Origin: Chitinophagaceae bacterium
Lineage (GTDB): Bacteria > Bacteroidota > Bacteroidia > Chitinophagales > Chitinophagaceae
Direction: 5' to 3'
DNA: 45,475 nucleotides
Assembly (NCBI GenBank): GCA_947451935.1
Contig: CANGBH010000015.1
Span: 1-45,475, forward strand
A program made the position numbers and the translations under genes. This document shows, piece by piece, positions 1 through 8,900 of the stretch. Under the pieces are notes generated by a model, which was not told the origin of the DNA, did no database searches, and was given only the letters and a program-made list of their open reading frames with translations. Position 1 is the first letter of the stretch. Each line of letters begins with the position of its first letter.

Positions 1-1106
1 AAAAATAAAAATAGTAAAGGAAATATTTGGGCTTTTTGTCTGATGGCTATTCCCAAATTTCCTGAAATTTGTGCCAACGAAATTGCAGCAAGTAAAAAAG
101 TAAAAAATGCAGCTTTGTGAAAGCCATTAGATTTTTTCCAAAATAGTGGAAAGTTAAGAACAAAGCGAAAAGATAAAAAAAGGAGATAAACATTTTCAAA
201 TGAAGTTATCAAGCCCAACAAACTTGGTGAATCAACAAATAATGGTCGGAAAAGAAATGTAAATAATTTAAACGCCTCACTATAGTGGGCAATATCAACA
301 CCTGAACCACCATGACCTAATTGCTCTACTCTATGATCTATACTTTTTGAATCGAAAACATTCAAAGATTCCATACCTGTGAATTCTACCACATTATCAG
401 AAATCATGAAGATAGTCAGTGCAGAAAAAACAATCAGTGCCAAACGGAAGTACCATTTGATTCCTTTCTGAGTGAAAAGAACACCAAGTCCAACGCCAAT
501 AACAATGGCCAGTAACAAATGTGAACGAACCATATACACTATAAAAGCACCAATAACCAACAATGGAAGTCTACGGTTAAATCTGCTTAATCCATAAAAT
601 GAAAGACCAATGCCAAAGGTCATTAAACTCCCTTTTCCTAATGATCCGGACCAAAAGTGACTATTGGGCAGAATGAAAAGAATTTCCAATATAGTCATCC
701 CACCCCATACCAATGGCAGCCGTTGGATGTTTTCTCTTGCAGCCAAGTAGAAAAAAAGCATTCCTTCAAAGCCTAAAAAAGCAAATATCAACATCACAGA
801 ATTGAAAGAAAGGCCTAATACATGACTAAATGGATAGCATACGAATTTAACGAAAGGAGTACCTGAAACAAATAACTCTCGCCAGGTTTGTGCTTCAACA
901 GATAAACGATAGTATTCGCCTGAATCAGATCTTGATGTAAATGTGTAAAGGAAGTAAAACCCGAAAAACAGTAGATGAGTAATGAAAAGAATATCAATAT
1001 AATTTTCAGTAACACTGCTAATATTATGAGTAAAGCTAGGTAGTAAATATCTTCTTTGAAGAAAATAAATACATAACATCAAAAAAAATACTATTAAAAC
1101 ATCCAT
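1..1106 (-). CDS. EpsG/Wzy-like polytopic membrane protein, C-terminus cut by window edge
   Basis: An open frame runs from an ATG at 1106 to the left edge without a stop (about 368 codons), so the gene is partial. The start overlaps the stop of the upstream GNAT gene as TGATG, which shows translational coupling. The protein is mostly hydrophobic with roughly ten membrane segments. A polar stretch at residues 58-66 (SRSDSGEYY) and a central HFWSGSLGKGS motif near residue 150 resemble membrane proteins of the EpsG/Wzy type in Bacteroidota polysaccharide loci. Such proteins polymerise or otherwise process lipid-linked glycans in the inner membrane. The polymerase role is inferred from topology, motif style and location. 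A membrane glycosyltransferase or acyltransferase is the alternative. Confidence 0.7.
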   Translation of the reverse strand, partial: MDVLIVFFLMLCIYFLQRRYLLPSFTHNISSVTENYIDILFITHLLFFGFYFLYTFTSRSDSGEYYRLSVEAQTWRELFVSGTPFVKFVCYPFSHVLGLSFNSVMLIFAFLGFEGMLFFYLAARENIQRLPLVWGGMTILEILFILPNSHFWSGSLGKGSLMTFGIGLSFYGLSRFNRRLPLLVIGAFIVYMVRSHLLLAIVIGVGLGVLFTQKGIKWYFRLALIVFSALTIFMISDNVVEFTGMESLNVFDSKSIDHRVEQLGHGGSGVDIAHYSEAFKLFTFLFRPLFVDSPSLLGLITSFENVYLLFLSFRFVLNFPLFWKKSNGFHKAAFFTFLLAAISLAQISGNLGIAIRQKAQIFPLLFLF

Positions 1107-2035
1107 CAGAATAATTCCATATCTCCAAGTTGATAAACCATTTTCATGTGAGCAAATGATGGTAAATCAATGTTGATTTTTTTTGTGACAAAAATTGGTC
1201 CTATAGGTAAAGAGATTTTTAGACCGGGGATCCAACGCTTATGTTGAGTAGCAAAAGTAATCAAGTTAGCTTTTTTATCAGCAGCAAAATTTCGAATAAG
1301 GGATTTAACTTTTCTGCAATCCTGTGATGTTGAACTACAGCAAATCAATTCTGATATTCTTAGTTCAGTAACATTTTTAGTTTGTCGTATATACATGGCC
1401 AAAAACAAAGTTTCATCACTAAACACAAAATAATTAATTACGGGATTATCAACATATCTCCAAGTAAGGTATGCAGCAGATTTTGGCACAAATAATTCGT
1501 CTGATTTCTGTTGGAGCATGTTCCATCTGCGACAAAGATTATCCAATAAAGAGAAATCCATAGTAACCTGCTTAATCTTCTTCGATTTGGTGAAAAATGA
1601 AAAGTGAAATGAGATTCCGACAGTTAATTTTCCAGCTGACACCCAACCTAGTTTAAGATACCCAGGAAGGCTTTTTCTATTGGGGGTATTGAAAATGAAA
1701 TTTATACCTTCTTCCTTAGCGAGGACAACACTTTTTTGTGTTAAAATAGAAAAGACACCCTTGCCTTGATAATCAGGATGTGTAGCAGTATCAACTGCCC
1801 TTAGTGCATTAAATAGATCACTTCCCTTTTGCCATTTCCATTGCATCATAGCCCTGACACCAGTTAATTGGTCATTGTTCTCGGCCACCAAAACTGACGA
1901 TTCTCCAAAAGGATTGTCAACGTGTTTCCAGATCCAATAATTTATGGACTTGGGCGTTGAGTTCTCACCCAATGTTTTTTTTAACAAATCAACTATCGAA
2001 GGAATATCTTCTTTAGTGCTTTTCCGTATGAACAT
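1106..2035 (-). CDS. GNAT family N-acetyltransferase
   Basis: 309 residues. The N-terminal half is a GNAT fold: an N-terminal strand with KEDIPSIVDLL, a central strand with RAVDTATHPDYQGKG, and the acetyl-CoA pyrophosphate-binding signature QGKGVF at residues 90-95. The C-terminal 150 residues are less conserved and could be a second, degenerate GNAT-like half, as in the Acetyltransf_9 group. It overlaps the preceding GT4 gene by 23 bases and is coupled to the next membrane-protein gene. In this setting it may N-acetylate an amino sugar of the repeat unit, but no amino-sugar aminotransferase is seen nearby and the substrate is unknown. Confidence 0.8.
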   Translation of the reverse strand: MFIRKSTKEDIPSIVDLLKKTLGENSTPKSINYWIWKHVDNPFGESSVLVAENNDQLTGVRAMMQWKWQKGSDLFNALRAVDTATHPDYQGKGVFSILTQKSVVLAKEEGINFIFNTPNRKSLPGYLKLGWVSAGKLTVGISFHFSFFTKSKKIKQVTMDFSLLDNLCRRWNMLQQKSDELFVPKSAAYLTWRYVDNPVINYFVFSDETLFLAMYIRQTKNVTELRISELICCSSTSQDCRKVKSLIRNFAADKKANLITFATQHKRWIPGLKISLPIGPIFVTKKINIDLPSFAHMKMVYQLGDMELF

Positions 2036-3143
2036 AATAATGATATGTTGTTTGCAATTGATTGACCATGGATTCTATACTAAAATGATTCACGACCCTC
2101 CTTCTTGCTGCCAAACCCATTCTAGTTCGTATATCGGGATTATCTAATAAAAATTGAACCTTAGATACTAACTTTTTCCACAGGTCAACATCAACAACTA
2201 TTCCACTAATATCATTTTCTAGAACTTCCCTTATGCCACCTGCATTTGTAGAAACAACTGCACATTCACAAGACATTGCTTCTAACAAGGCTAAGGGTAG
2301 CCCTTCAAATGATGAAGTCATCATAAAAATATCCATAGCAGAATACCAATCAACAGCATTCGTTTGAAGTCCAGGTAGAAAAACAAGATCTTCCAATCCT
2401 AAATCCTTGATTTGTGATATAATCTCTAGTTTAAGTGGGCCATCACCTACCAATATGCCACGAATAGAGGGGTTCAACGTTGAAGCCTTTCGAAATAATT
2501 CCAACCAATAGTTGATTCTTTTTTGAGAACGAAATACACCTAAACTACCTATAACAATGGCATCGACAGGAATTCCCAATTCAGTACGAATGCGTTTACC
2601 AGAATCAATGTTCCGGCTAAATTTAGCTGTATTGATTCCATTAAGAATTGTTTCTACCCGAATGTTTGGCTTGATATTTTTGTGAATTGAATATTTCACA
2701 TCTTCAGAGACTGCAATAACCAATGATTGAAAATTAAAACTCCATTTATTCAAGAGTCTTGTTATAAATTGATAGCGTTCTTGCTTGTTATGCTCTGTAT
2801 ATATCACAGGCACTCCAGAAATAAGATGAACAATGCGACCAACAAAACCAGCCCATGGTAAATGACAATGAATCAACTGTATCTTATTTTCCTTGATATA
2901 TCGTGAAACTCTAAAAGCCTGAAGAAGTATCCTTAAATTATTAACTGCAGGAAAATTTTTCACAATTCCACCTGCCGATTTTATTTCTTCAACCAATTGA
3001 TTTTTCCATGGGAGGAAGTATATGCAATGAAAAACAAAAAGGTTTTTATCATGTATTCGGAGTGTCTCAGGAAGCAACGTTTCAGCACCACCCCGTCCAA
3101 GAGATTTGATGAGATGTAATACAGCAATAGGTTTAGTTTGCAT
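2013..3143 (-). CDS. glycosyltransferase family 4 (GT-B)
   Basis: 376 residues with a two-domain GT-B layout. The N-terminus has the glycine-rich acceptor loop LIKSLGRGGAET (residues 11-22). The C-terminal nucleotide-sugar domain has GSLGVFRSQKR (199-209), LVGDGPL (231-237) and the EX7E signature EGLPLALLE (E280, E288). It is a retaining, cytosolic, membrane-associated transferase acting on the lipid-linked repeat unit. The donor sugar cannot be read from the sequence. The gene overlaps the upstream GH10 gene by 11 bases and the downstream GNAT gene by 23 bases, so it belongs to the same transcript. Confidence 0.92.
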   Translation of the reverse strand: MQTKPIAVLHLIKSLGRGGAETLLPETLRIHDKNLFVFHCIYFLPWKNQLVEEIKSAGGIVKNFPAVNNLRILLQAFRVSRYIKENKIQLIHCHLPWAGFVGRIVHLISGVPVIYTEHNKQERYQFITRLLNKWSFNFQSLVIAVSEDVKYSIHKNIKPNIRVETILNGINTAKFSRNIDSGKRIRTELGIPVDAIVIGSLGVFRSQKRINYWLELFRKASTLNPSIRGILVGDGPLKLEIISQIKDLGLEDLVFLPGLQTNAVDWYSAMDIFMMTSSFEGLPLALLEAMSCECAVVSTNAGGIREVLENDISGIVVDVDLWKKLVSKVQFLLDNPDIRTRMGLAARRRVVNHFSIESMVNQLQTTYHYYVHTEKH

Positions 3144-4185
3144 TAATAATAGACTGATAAACCTGAGTAGGCTTTAAGTTAATATCGAAAAGTGGATAAT
3201 ACCTATTCTTTGGAGATTCTGATTCCCAAAACGTAACACCTGTAATTTGATGTTTATGTTTCAGTAAAATGTTGAATAAATCATGGTACACATCGGCCAA
3301 TTGATTCATTGTTTCAGAATCTGTTGCATTGGGGTCTAAAGGGTTGGTAATATGTAATTCTGTGATCTGAACTTGCAAACCCATAGCTGAGTAAATATCA
3401 ATGGCAGATTCTAAGTCTGAGAGGTTAAGATTTTCAGTTGTCCAATGACCTTGGATCCCGATTCCATAAATAGGAATATTTCTATCTTTCATTGACTTAA
3501 TCAGCCTAACTATTCGGTCTCGTTTAGCAGGTTGCTCTGCATTATAATCGTTATAGAAAAGGTGTGCATTAGAGTCGGCTTCGTGGGTGAACTGAAATGA
3601 TTTATAGATATACTCTTCACCAAGGATCTTGTACCAAATGGTAGGTTTTAGAAACTCTTTGTTATTATCGTATATGGCTTCATTAACAACATCCCAAACT
3701 TCTACCCTGCCTTTATATCTTCCTACAACCTTCATGATATGTTCTTTAAGACGTCTTTCCAATACTGTGCGGTAGACAGTATTTCCTTTTTCATCCCAGA
3801 TCAACCAATACGGATTTCTATTTCCCCATATAAGCGTATGACCACGAACTCTCATATTATTTTGTAGAGCGAAAGCTACTATAGAATCTGCTTCTTCAAA
3901 ATCATATTCATCAAGGTGCGGATGGATGGCTTCAAACTTAAAAGCATTGGCTGTTGAAATAGAGTTGAAGTAGTTTGAAATTAGATGAGATGAATCGGAG
4001 ATGATATTAGAAAGATGTATGCCTAAACCGATGGGGAAAGAAGATGTGAAAGAAGAGCGGAGTGTTAGGTTGGAATTATAAACTTTATCCTTGGTTATAT
4101 GTGAACAAGAACAAGAAAATAATAAGAGTAAAAGCGAATAAAAAGCAGTGTTTATTTTGAAATCTTTTTTTTTGAGTTTATTCAA
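3133..4185 (-). CDS. GH10 family endo-1,4-beta-xylanase-like lipoprotein
   Basis: 350 residues. A basic N-terminus and hydrophobic run end in LLFSCSCS, giving a lipobox with Cys25 (or Cys27), so the mature enzyme should be a lipoprotein. GH10 landmarks appear in order: KFEAIHP near residue 83, RGHTLIWG (114-121), WDVVNEA with acid/base Glu169, YGIGIQGHW (240-248), and QITELHIT with nucleophile Glu276. Both catalytic glutamates are present and the length matches a single-domain GH10. The usual FWG near the C-terminus reads FWE. A hydrolase is unusual among glycosyltransferases; it may trim, release or edit the polymer. It overlaps the next gene by 11 bases, and 224 AT-rich bases separate it from the gene upstream. 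Confidence 0.9.
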   Translation of the reverse strand: MNKLKKKDFKINTAFYSLLLLLFSCSCSHITKDKVYNSNLTLRSSFTSSFPIGLGIHLSNIISDSSHLISNYFNSISTANAFKFEAIHPHLDEYDFEEADSIVAFALQNNMRVRGHTLIWGNRNPYWLIWDEKGNTVYRTVLERRLKEHIMKVVGRYKGRVEVWDVVNEAIYDNNKEFLKPTIWYKILGEEYIYKSFQFTHEADSNAHLFYNDYNAEQPAKRDRIVRLIKSMKDRNIPIYGIGIQGHWTTENLNLSDLESAIDIYSAMGLQVQITELHITNPLDPNATDSETMNQLADVYHDLFNILLKHKHQITGVTFWESESPKNRYYPLFDINLKPTQVYQSIINAN

Positions 4186-4409
4186 TGTGATCTTATAATT
4201 AAATTTGTATAAATTATACTTCCCAATTAAAGTGGATGAAACCAGGATAGTTGGTTTTATTAAATAATCCTCAAAAAAAAGATGAAGAGTTTAATATTCA
4301 CAATAGGGAGTAAATTTATTATTTGTGAAACAAGATTCAGTGAATAAAAAGCGAAATGATTCTAAAAAACAAATAGCATTTTCACTAGAATAATCGAATC
4401 CGTTAGTGA
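4186..4409. other. AT-rich intergenic gap inside the polysaccharide run
   Basis: 224 bases between the GT14-like gene and the GH10 gene, both on the minus strand. I see no ORF of note, no strong hairpin followed by a T tract, and no clean TAnnTTTG box. It is one of only two long gaps in the run, so it could hide a weak internal promoter or mark an old insertion boundary. Confidence 0.5.
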
Positions 4410-5354
4410 TTATCGAATTGAATCAATCAATTTAAATATTTTATCATCAATTTTAGAATCGAATTTTCTGGCAAAAAGGAATCTATTTGGTAATAGTGAT
4501 AATTCTTCAAAATCAGATGAACGTAAAATGTCCGGCGATGAATTTCCCTCTTCAAAATTCATATAAGTGCAACGAACATCAAAAACAGTGTCGATTTTCC
4601 CGATTTTGTTTAAATGATGTAAAATTGTTTGAAAAAATAATTCATCAGAAATAAATGTCTCCTTATGAAATCCTACGAAATTCTTATTCGTATCGCAAAA
4701 AGATAAAATTTGATTTGTCACTTGAATAGGAAGTGCCCAATAAGATGACCCCCAAAATATTTTATCAATGAACTTAGGATGTTTACGTTTTACTAAAATT
4801 TTATACAATTTCTTATACTGTAACGAATTCAGTGCTCTAAATAAAGATCTAAATGATTTTATTGTATAAAATGATTTATCCCATATTGAAGGAATCAGGA
4901 CAAGATCTTTTTTGTTTTTTGAAAGATCAAATTTGTAATAAGTTAATCTTTGTTGATATATATATGACTTAGCAGGTAATTCAGCCATCGAAATAAAAGA
5001 ATTACCATAATTGCTTAATAAATAATTTCGAATTGAACTATTTGACTTGATTGGATAATCATTATTACTCAATAAAATACAGTAACCGTTCTTGTGATTT
5101 AGATTCACAATTTTAATTAAATTTAAAATTGATTTCACCATCATGTTATCTCCCCAAGATATTTCATTTCTATCCTCAATGAAATGATAATTAACGTTCA
5201 GTAAAGAACTTAAACTTTTCTCAAACACCAATTGATCAATTTTTTTATCTACATGTAAATAAAAAAAAACATTTTCGGCATTAAGTGAAGAGACTAATTT
5301 TTTTATCTGATTAGGATTTTCAAATACAAGAATTATATATACTATGTCGAACAT
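4410..5354 (-). CDS. GT14-like (core-2/I-branching) glycosyltransferase
   Basis: 314 residues. Motifs match the bacterial branch of the core-2/I-branching beta-1,6-GlcNAc/xylosyltransferase family: FFYLHVDKK (residues 30-38), ISWGDNMMV (65-73), ILLSNNDYPI (93-102, corresponding to LSGxDYPI), FWGSSYWALP (200-209) and SDELFFQTIL (236-245). Family members invert configuration and add a branch sugar, often GlcNAc. The gene sits alone between two AT-rich gaps and is itself visibly AT-richer than the export genes, which suggests recent acquisition. The family call is solid; donor and linkage are not known. Confidence 0.82.
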   Translation of the reverse strand: MFDIVYIILVFENPNQIKKLVSSLNAENVFFYLHVDKKIDQLVFEKSLSSLLNVNYHFIEDRNEISWGDNMMVKSILNLIKIVNLNHKNGYCILLSNNDYPIKSNSSIRNYLLSNYGNSFISMAELPAKSYIYQQRLTYYKFDLSKNKKDLVLIPSIWDKSFYTIKSFRSLFRALNSLQYKKLYKILVKRKHPKFIDKIFWGSSYWALPIQVTNQILSFCDTNKNFVGFHKETFISDELFFQTILHHLNKIGKIDTVFDVRCTYMNFEEGNSSPDILRSSDFEELSLLPNRFLFARKFDSKIDDKIFKLIDSIR

Positions 5355-5551
5355 TATGTAGTAATATTATTAATCTTAATTAGAAAATAAGAGGCATAGA
5401 TAAAGTGATATATAGCATTAAAGAGATATATCAAAGAGAGATTTCTAAAAAAAATTGAATTGTCATTAAAAAATCAGATTAAAAATTAAAACTATTAAAA
5501 AGGGCATTAAAATTTTATGTGATAGAAAAAAGGAATCAGCTGAGTCTTTCG
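5355..5551. other. AT-rich intergenic gap
   Basis: 197 very AT-rich bases between the GT10-like and GT14-like genes. A minus-strand box reading TCTCTTTG (5432-5439) is one base away from TAnnTTTG, but no TTG lies 19 bases upstream of it. I therefore see no supported promoter, terminator or gene. Confidence 0.45.
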
Positions 5552-6541
5552 TCAATTAGTATTATAAAGAAAATTAATCTTCTGCAGAAAATATTTTTTT
5601 TGAATAATCTTTATTAATGTTTCTAATTTCAAGGATTTACCTTTTGAGTATACTAATTCATTCATGCATGGATCAGATTTTTCTATTCCATCCATAATGT
5701 CACATATCATTGGAAAAAAATTATAATTTTCTAATATTTTTTTACGTGAATTGATTAAAAATTGAACATTATCATCATAGAAAGAATCGTTTTCAATAAG
5801 ATATTTTATTTTTTTCTTTATTACATCAAAAGAATTTAAATCTAAGATCTTAAGGTAATTGGGTATATCAAAATAATCAGAAATATTTAGACACCCATGA
5901 TAGAGAGGTAGTGTATAAGCTAATATGGGATCAATTATCTTTTCACTAAAATAGTTGTGCTCTACAGAATTTTCTATAGAAATGTGATATCGATATGGAG
6001 AAAGGACATCCCATTTATCGTCAAAATCATTGAAGCCTCTTCCATATAAGTCTACATAGTTACCAAAGTATTTTTTTATCCTCATAGCACATTCAATTCT
6101 ATTCCTGTGCCCAGAAGTATATGTCTTATTAGAAGTAATAATTGACATGAACCTAATTTTCTCATTTATTGGTTCAGCAATCAAATCATCTATTGATTTA
6201 TTAATAAGCCAAGGGATACCAAGATGTTGATGGATTACGTTTTCGCCTCGTAAACCCTCCTGGGTAGTTATAACTATCCCAAATTGTTTCAGAAAATCAG
6301 ACGAATGATTATCATTATTGTATTTACTAACACTCGTAGGTTCCTGTAATATATAAATAATATTATTAGGGGGGCAAGAACACTGTAGCTTATCGAATTG
6401 ATAATTATTTACTATTATCCAAAAATCGGCAACAGGGATATCGTCAAACGTGAATTCATAGTCACCCCAAATCATTGAATTTTTGAATGTTTGACGAAGT
6501 ATGTATTCGTTTTTAGGCCAAGTTATGCGTACTTTTTTCAA
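5552..6541 (-). CDS. GT10-like alpha-1,3/4-fucosyltransferase family protein
   Basis: 329 residues. The C-terminal half has the GT10 hallmark: YRYHISIENS (184-193) followed by NYFSEKIIDPILAYTLPLYHG (positions 196-216), equivalent to the E-N-S...T/S-E-K...A...P-V-x-x-G nucleotide-binding block of alpha-1,3-fucosyltransferases. Other support is LYGRGF (165-170) and the early strand WIIVNNYQ (41-48). Family enzymes transfer L-fucose from GDP-fucose. No GDP-fucose synthesis genes (gmd, fcl) are visible here, so the donor would be made elsewhere or may differ. The gene is strongly AT-rich and lies next to the GT14-like and Fringe-like genes. Confidence 0.85.
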   Translation of the reverse strand: MKKVRITWPKNEYILRQTFKNSMIWGDYEFTFDDIPVADFWIIVNNYQFDKLQCSCPPNNIIYILQEPTSVSKYNNDNHSSDFLKQFGIVITTQEGLRGENVIHQHLGIPWLINKSIDDLIAEPINEKIRFMSIITSNKTYTSGHRNRIECAMRIKKYFGNYVDLYGRGFNDFDDKWDVLSPYRYHISIENSVEHNYFSEKIIDPILAYTLPLYHGCLNISDYFDIPNYLKILDLNSFDVIKKKIKYLIENDSFYDDNVQFLINSRKKILENYNFFPMICDIMDGIEKSDPCMNELVYSKGKSLKLETLIKIIQKKYFLQKINFLYNTN

Positions 6542-6578
6542 ATCGATGTAGGTAAAAATAGTTTAATATCTATTACAT

Positions 6579-6956
6579 TTAGAAGCATATGATATTGATT
6601 GAAATCAAAAAATATTTATAAAACTTATGAGAGGAAGAGTTATTTAGTATACTTATATTTTTTTTGATTTTTTTTATTTTAACCAAAGTCAATGATGTAT
6701 TTTCATTTAGAACTAATTTTAAATGTGGTTTTATGTTTAAAAGTTGTATATAGTGTGAAAATTTATTTTCTAAATTAAATAGATAATCTTTATTATCAAT
6801 ATAACGATGTGTACTTAAGAAATACAACTCTCTACTTATTTTATAAAGGGAGGAACTATTAATACAGGAAGAATTGCTATTTTTTTTATTGAAGAAAATA
6901 GAATCAAGAGACTCTATTAAGTTGAATAAATTTTGTGTTTTTTCAATACATAACAT
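6579..6956 (-). CDS. hypothetical protein, 125 residues
   Basis: I do not recognise this protein. It begins 5 bases after the stop of the upstream Fringe-like gene and ends 37 bases before the GT10-like gene, so it fits the operon. The sequence is rich in Lys, Asn, Ser and Ile, with a basic middle (KIKKIKKN) and a hydrophobic C-terminus (KYFLISINIICF) that could be a short membrane anchor. No glycosyltransferase motif, signal peptide or lipobox is seen. Very low GC makes a chance ORF possible, but the length and spacing favour a real small gene or the remnant of a larger one. Confidence 0.5.
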   Translation of the reverse strand: MLCIEKTQNLFNLIESLDSIFFNKKNSNSSCINSSSLYKISRELYFLSTHRYIDNKDYLFNLENKFSHYIQLLNIKPHLKLVLNENTSLTLVKIKKIKKNISILNNSSSHKFYKYFLISINIICF

Positions 6957-6961
6957 AATTC

Positions 6962-7672
6962 TTACTTATATTTTTGATAATAGTTATTCATTCTAGATGC
7001 CTTGACGTAATGCAAACCTATTGGCCTATCATCACCTGAAGTACTATTCTCTTTTTTTGATTCTATCTCATCAAATATGGAAACATCACCAAATAGTAAT
7101 CGCATTGGTGTAAAATCAATATTGAAGTACTTTTTTATCATAAAAGACAATGCCAAGTCTGATTGGCTATAATCTATTCCATTTAACTTTCCTGATTGAC
7201 TTTTATTGTACCATTCAATATTAAATTGATCAATCATAGGGATTATTTTTTTCATCAAGCTATTGCTTATATAAAAACCTGGGCCACCATGTATAGAAGT
7301 AAAATGTGTATTTTCTATTGAAAATTGATTGTAATACGTTCCTAAAAATAAATCCTCACTTGAATCAAAATTTGATAACTCAGCAATAAGTCTTTCCTTA
7401 AAAAGTATTGTATCACATCCAACTATCGAATACCAATCTAAATCTGGATTATTTTTATACATGAACCTTAGACCTAATTGTTGTTTTAAAAAAGCTGATT
7501 TATAGTTTTCCCCAATATTCCCTAGTGAAATTAATTCATCCTTACTTTTATAACCTCCAAACAAATAGATATATTCAAAATCTTGCACCCATGTCTTAAT
7601 GCATTCCGAATAGCGTGAATATAATGAGGGGGCTGTCATTATTCCAATTGATATCGTTGGATTATTTTTCAT
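6962..7672 (-). CDS. Fringe/GT31-like glycosyltransferase
   Basis: 236 residues. The order of motifs resembles Fringe and core-1 galactosyltransferases: a start strand with IGIMTAPSLYSRYSECIKTW (residues 9-28), DLDWYSIVGCDTILF (77-91) where the metal-binding DxD is replaced by CDT, IHGGPGFYISNSLM (127-140), SDLALSFMI (171-179) and a late HYVK (221-224). The eukaryotic enzymes are inverting beta-1,3 transferases. The protein is shorter than eukaryotic members because it lacks a membrane anchor, so it should act in the cytosol. Motifs are recognisable but divergent; a distant GT-A enzyme of another family is the alternative. Confidence 0.68.
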   Translation of the reverse strand: MKNNPTISIGIMTAPSLYSRYSECIKTWVQDFEYIYLFGGYKSKDELISLGNIGENYKSAFLKQQLGLRFMYKNNPDLDWYSIVGCDTILFKERLIAELSNFDSSEDLFLGTYYNQFSIENTHFTSIHGGPGFYISNSLMKKIIPMIDQFNIEWYNKSQSGKLNGIDYSQSDLALSFMIKKYFNIDFTPMRLLFGDVSIFDEIESKKENSTSGDDRPIGLHYVKASRMNNYYQKYK

Positions 7673-7739
7673 GAATTTTACGATAAATTTAATCTCCTTA
7701 ATAATTATACAATAAAATATATGTAAACTAACATTTCAT

Positions 7740-8900
7740 TTAAATTGAATTAAAATCATTATTTATACATCTATTAAAAAATAGTACATAAGATTGGAAA
7801 ATAGATTCAATATGATTGCTGTGTAAAACAGACTGGAAACATTTATCTTCAATTTTATGAATGTTTATCTTATCAAAAAATACTGAAGATAAAATACTAC
7901 AATACTCAACATTGCTATTTGAAAAATTCAAAAAACCATTTTCACCATTTTGTATTATTTCCTCAATGCCACCAACAATATTTGAAACTGTTAATGTTTT
8001 CATCGCCGCTGCTTCTAATACAACTCCAGGCATTCCCTCAGTGTCACTTGTTAAAAGCAATACATTACTCATAGCTATCCACGGACGAACATCCCTCTGA
8101 TATCCGGCCAACGTAATTTTCTCACCGATACCCAATCGCAAAAGTTGAGCATCAACTTCGCCCCGCAGTGGCCCATCTCCAACCATCAAACCATGAACAT
8201 TTGGTATTTGCTTCTGCAATTCATATATAATATCCAAAAAACGATCTGGACGTTTTTGGTTGGTAAAATTTCCTAAAAAAAGCACTACAAATGAATCTTT
8301 ACTGATTCCTGAATTTACTCTAGCACAGTCATCCGGCACATAATTTGCAAAATGATTTACATTAATGGCCCTAGGAATAGATACAGATGGTTTCTTAAAT
8401 CTATAATGTTCAATCATCTCATCCAACGATTTTTTACTCACCCCAACTGCTCCGTCCATTGCTGGAATTACAAAATGCCTATAGTAATACTTTGTTATTG
8501 ATCGTTTATTCCAATACATAGCACTATCAATAACCCTATAAATCCATTTAGATGTGATGCTAGGATAACATTTTTTTATAACAGCTGCATATTTTAATGT
8601 TCTAGATCCATTGCATAATATTATATCAGGAGAAAAAGTCTTAATTTCCTTTGCTACTCGCCTTACCAATGAAGGATGCACTGTAGGCATTTTTTCAAAA
8701 TAATGATCCTCCCTAAATGGCAGTACAAGGTCATTTTCATCTAATACAAGTTTCTCATACTTATTTTCCTCATACAAAAATATACGCATCACAGGTATAC
8801 CTTCATTGGAAAAACGTTGCTTCAATTCATGCACAAAAACTTGAGCGCCTCGTCTAATAGGACGAGTATCCAAAAACAAAACCCTAAGATTCTTTTCCAT
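7740..8900 (-). CDS. glycosyltransferase family 4 (GT-B)
   Basis: 386 residues with GT-B architecture. The N-terminal domain starts LFLDTRPIRRGAQVF (residues 9-23), a variant of the glycine-rich loop. The C-terminal domain has LFLGNFTNQKRPD (207-219), LMVGDGPLRGE (238-248) and the EX7E motif EGMPGVVLE (E288, E296). It should transfer one sugar of the repeat unit at the cytosolic membrane face; the donor is unknown. Its start overlaps the end of the previous GT4 gene by 17 bases. The last 20 residues are Asn/Phe-rich and AT-rich, as in the genes that follow. Confidence 0.92.
   Translation of the reverse strand: MEKNLRVLFLDTRPIRRGAQVFVHELKQRFSNEGIPVMRIFLYEENKYEKLVLDENDLVLPFREDHYFEKMPTVHPSLVRRVAKEIKTFSPDIILCNGSRTLKYAAVIKKCYPSITSKWIYRVIDSAMYWNKRSITKYYYRHFVIPAMDGAVGVSKKSLDEMIEHYRFKKPSVSIPRAINVNHFANYVPDDCARVNSGISKDSFVVLFLGNFTNQKRPDRFLDIIYELQKQIPNVHGLMVGDGPLRGEVDAQLLRLGIGEKITLAGYQRDVRPWIAMSNVLLLTSDTEGMPGVVLEAAAMKTLTVSNIVGGIEEIIQNGENGFLNFSNSNVEYCSILSSVFFDKINIHKIEDKCFQSVLHSNHIESIFQSYVLFFNRCINNDFNSI

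Noticed and set aside
815-1015. 66-codon minus-strand frame beginning MLLKIILIFFSLL
   Set aside because: It is an alternative frame inside the membrane-protein gene 1-1106, whose own frame is open to the window edge and coupled to the upstream gene.
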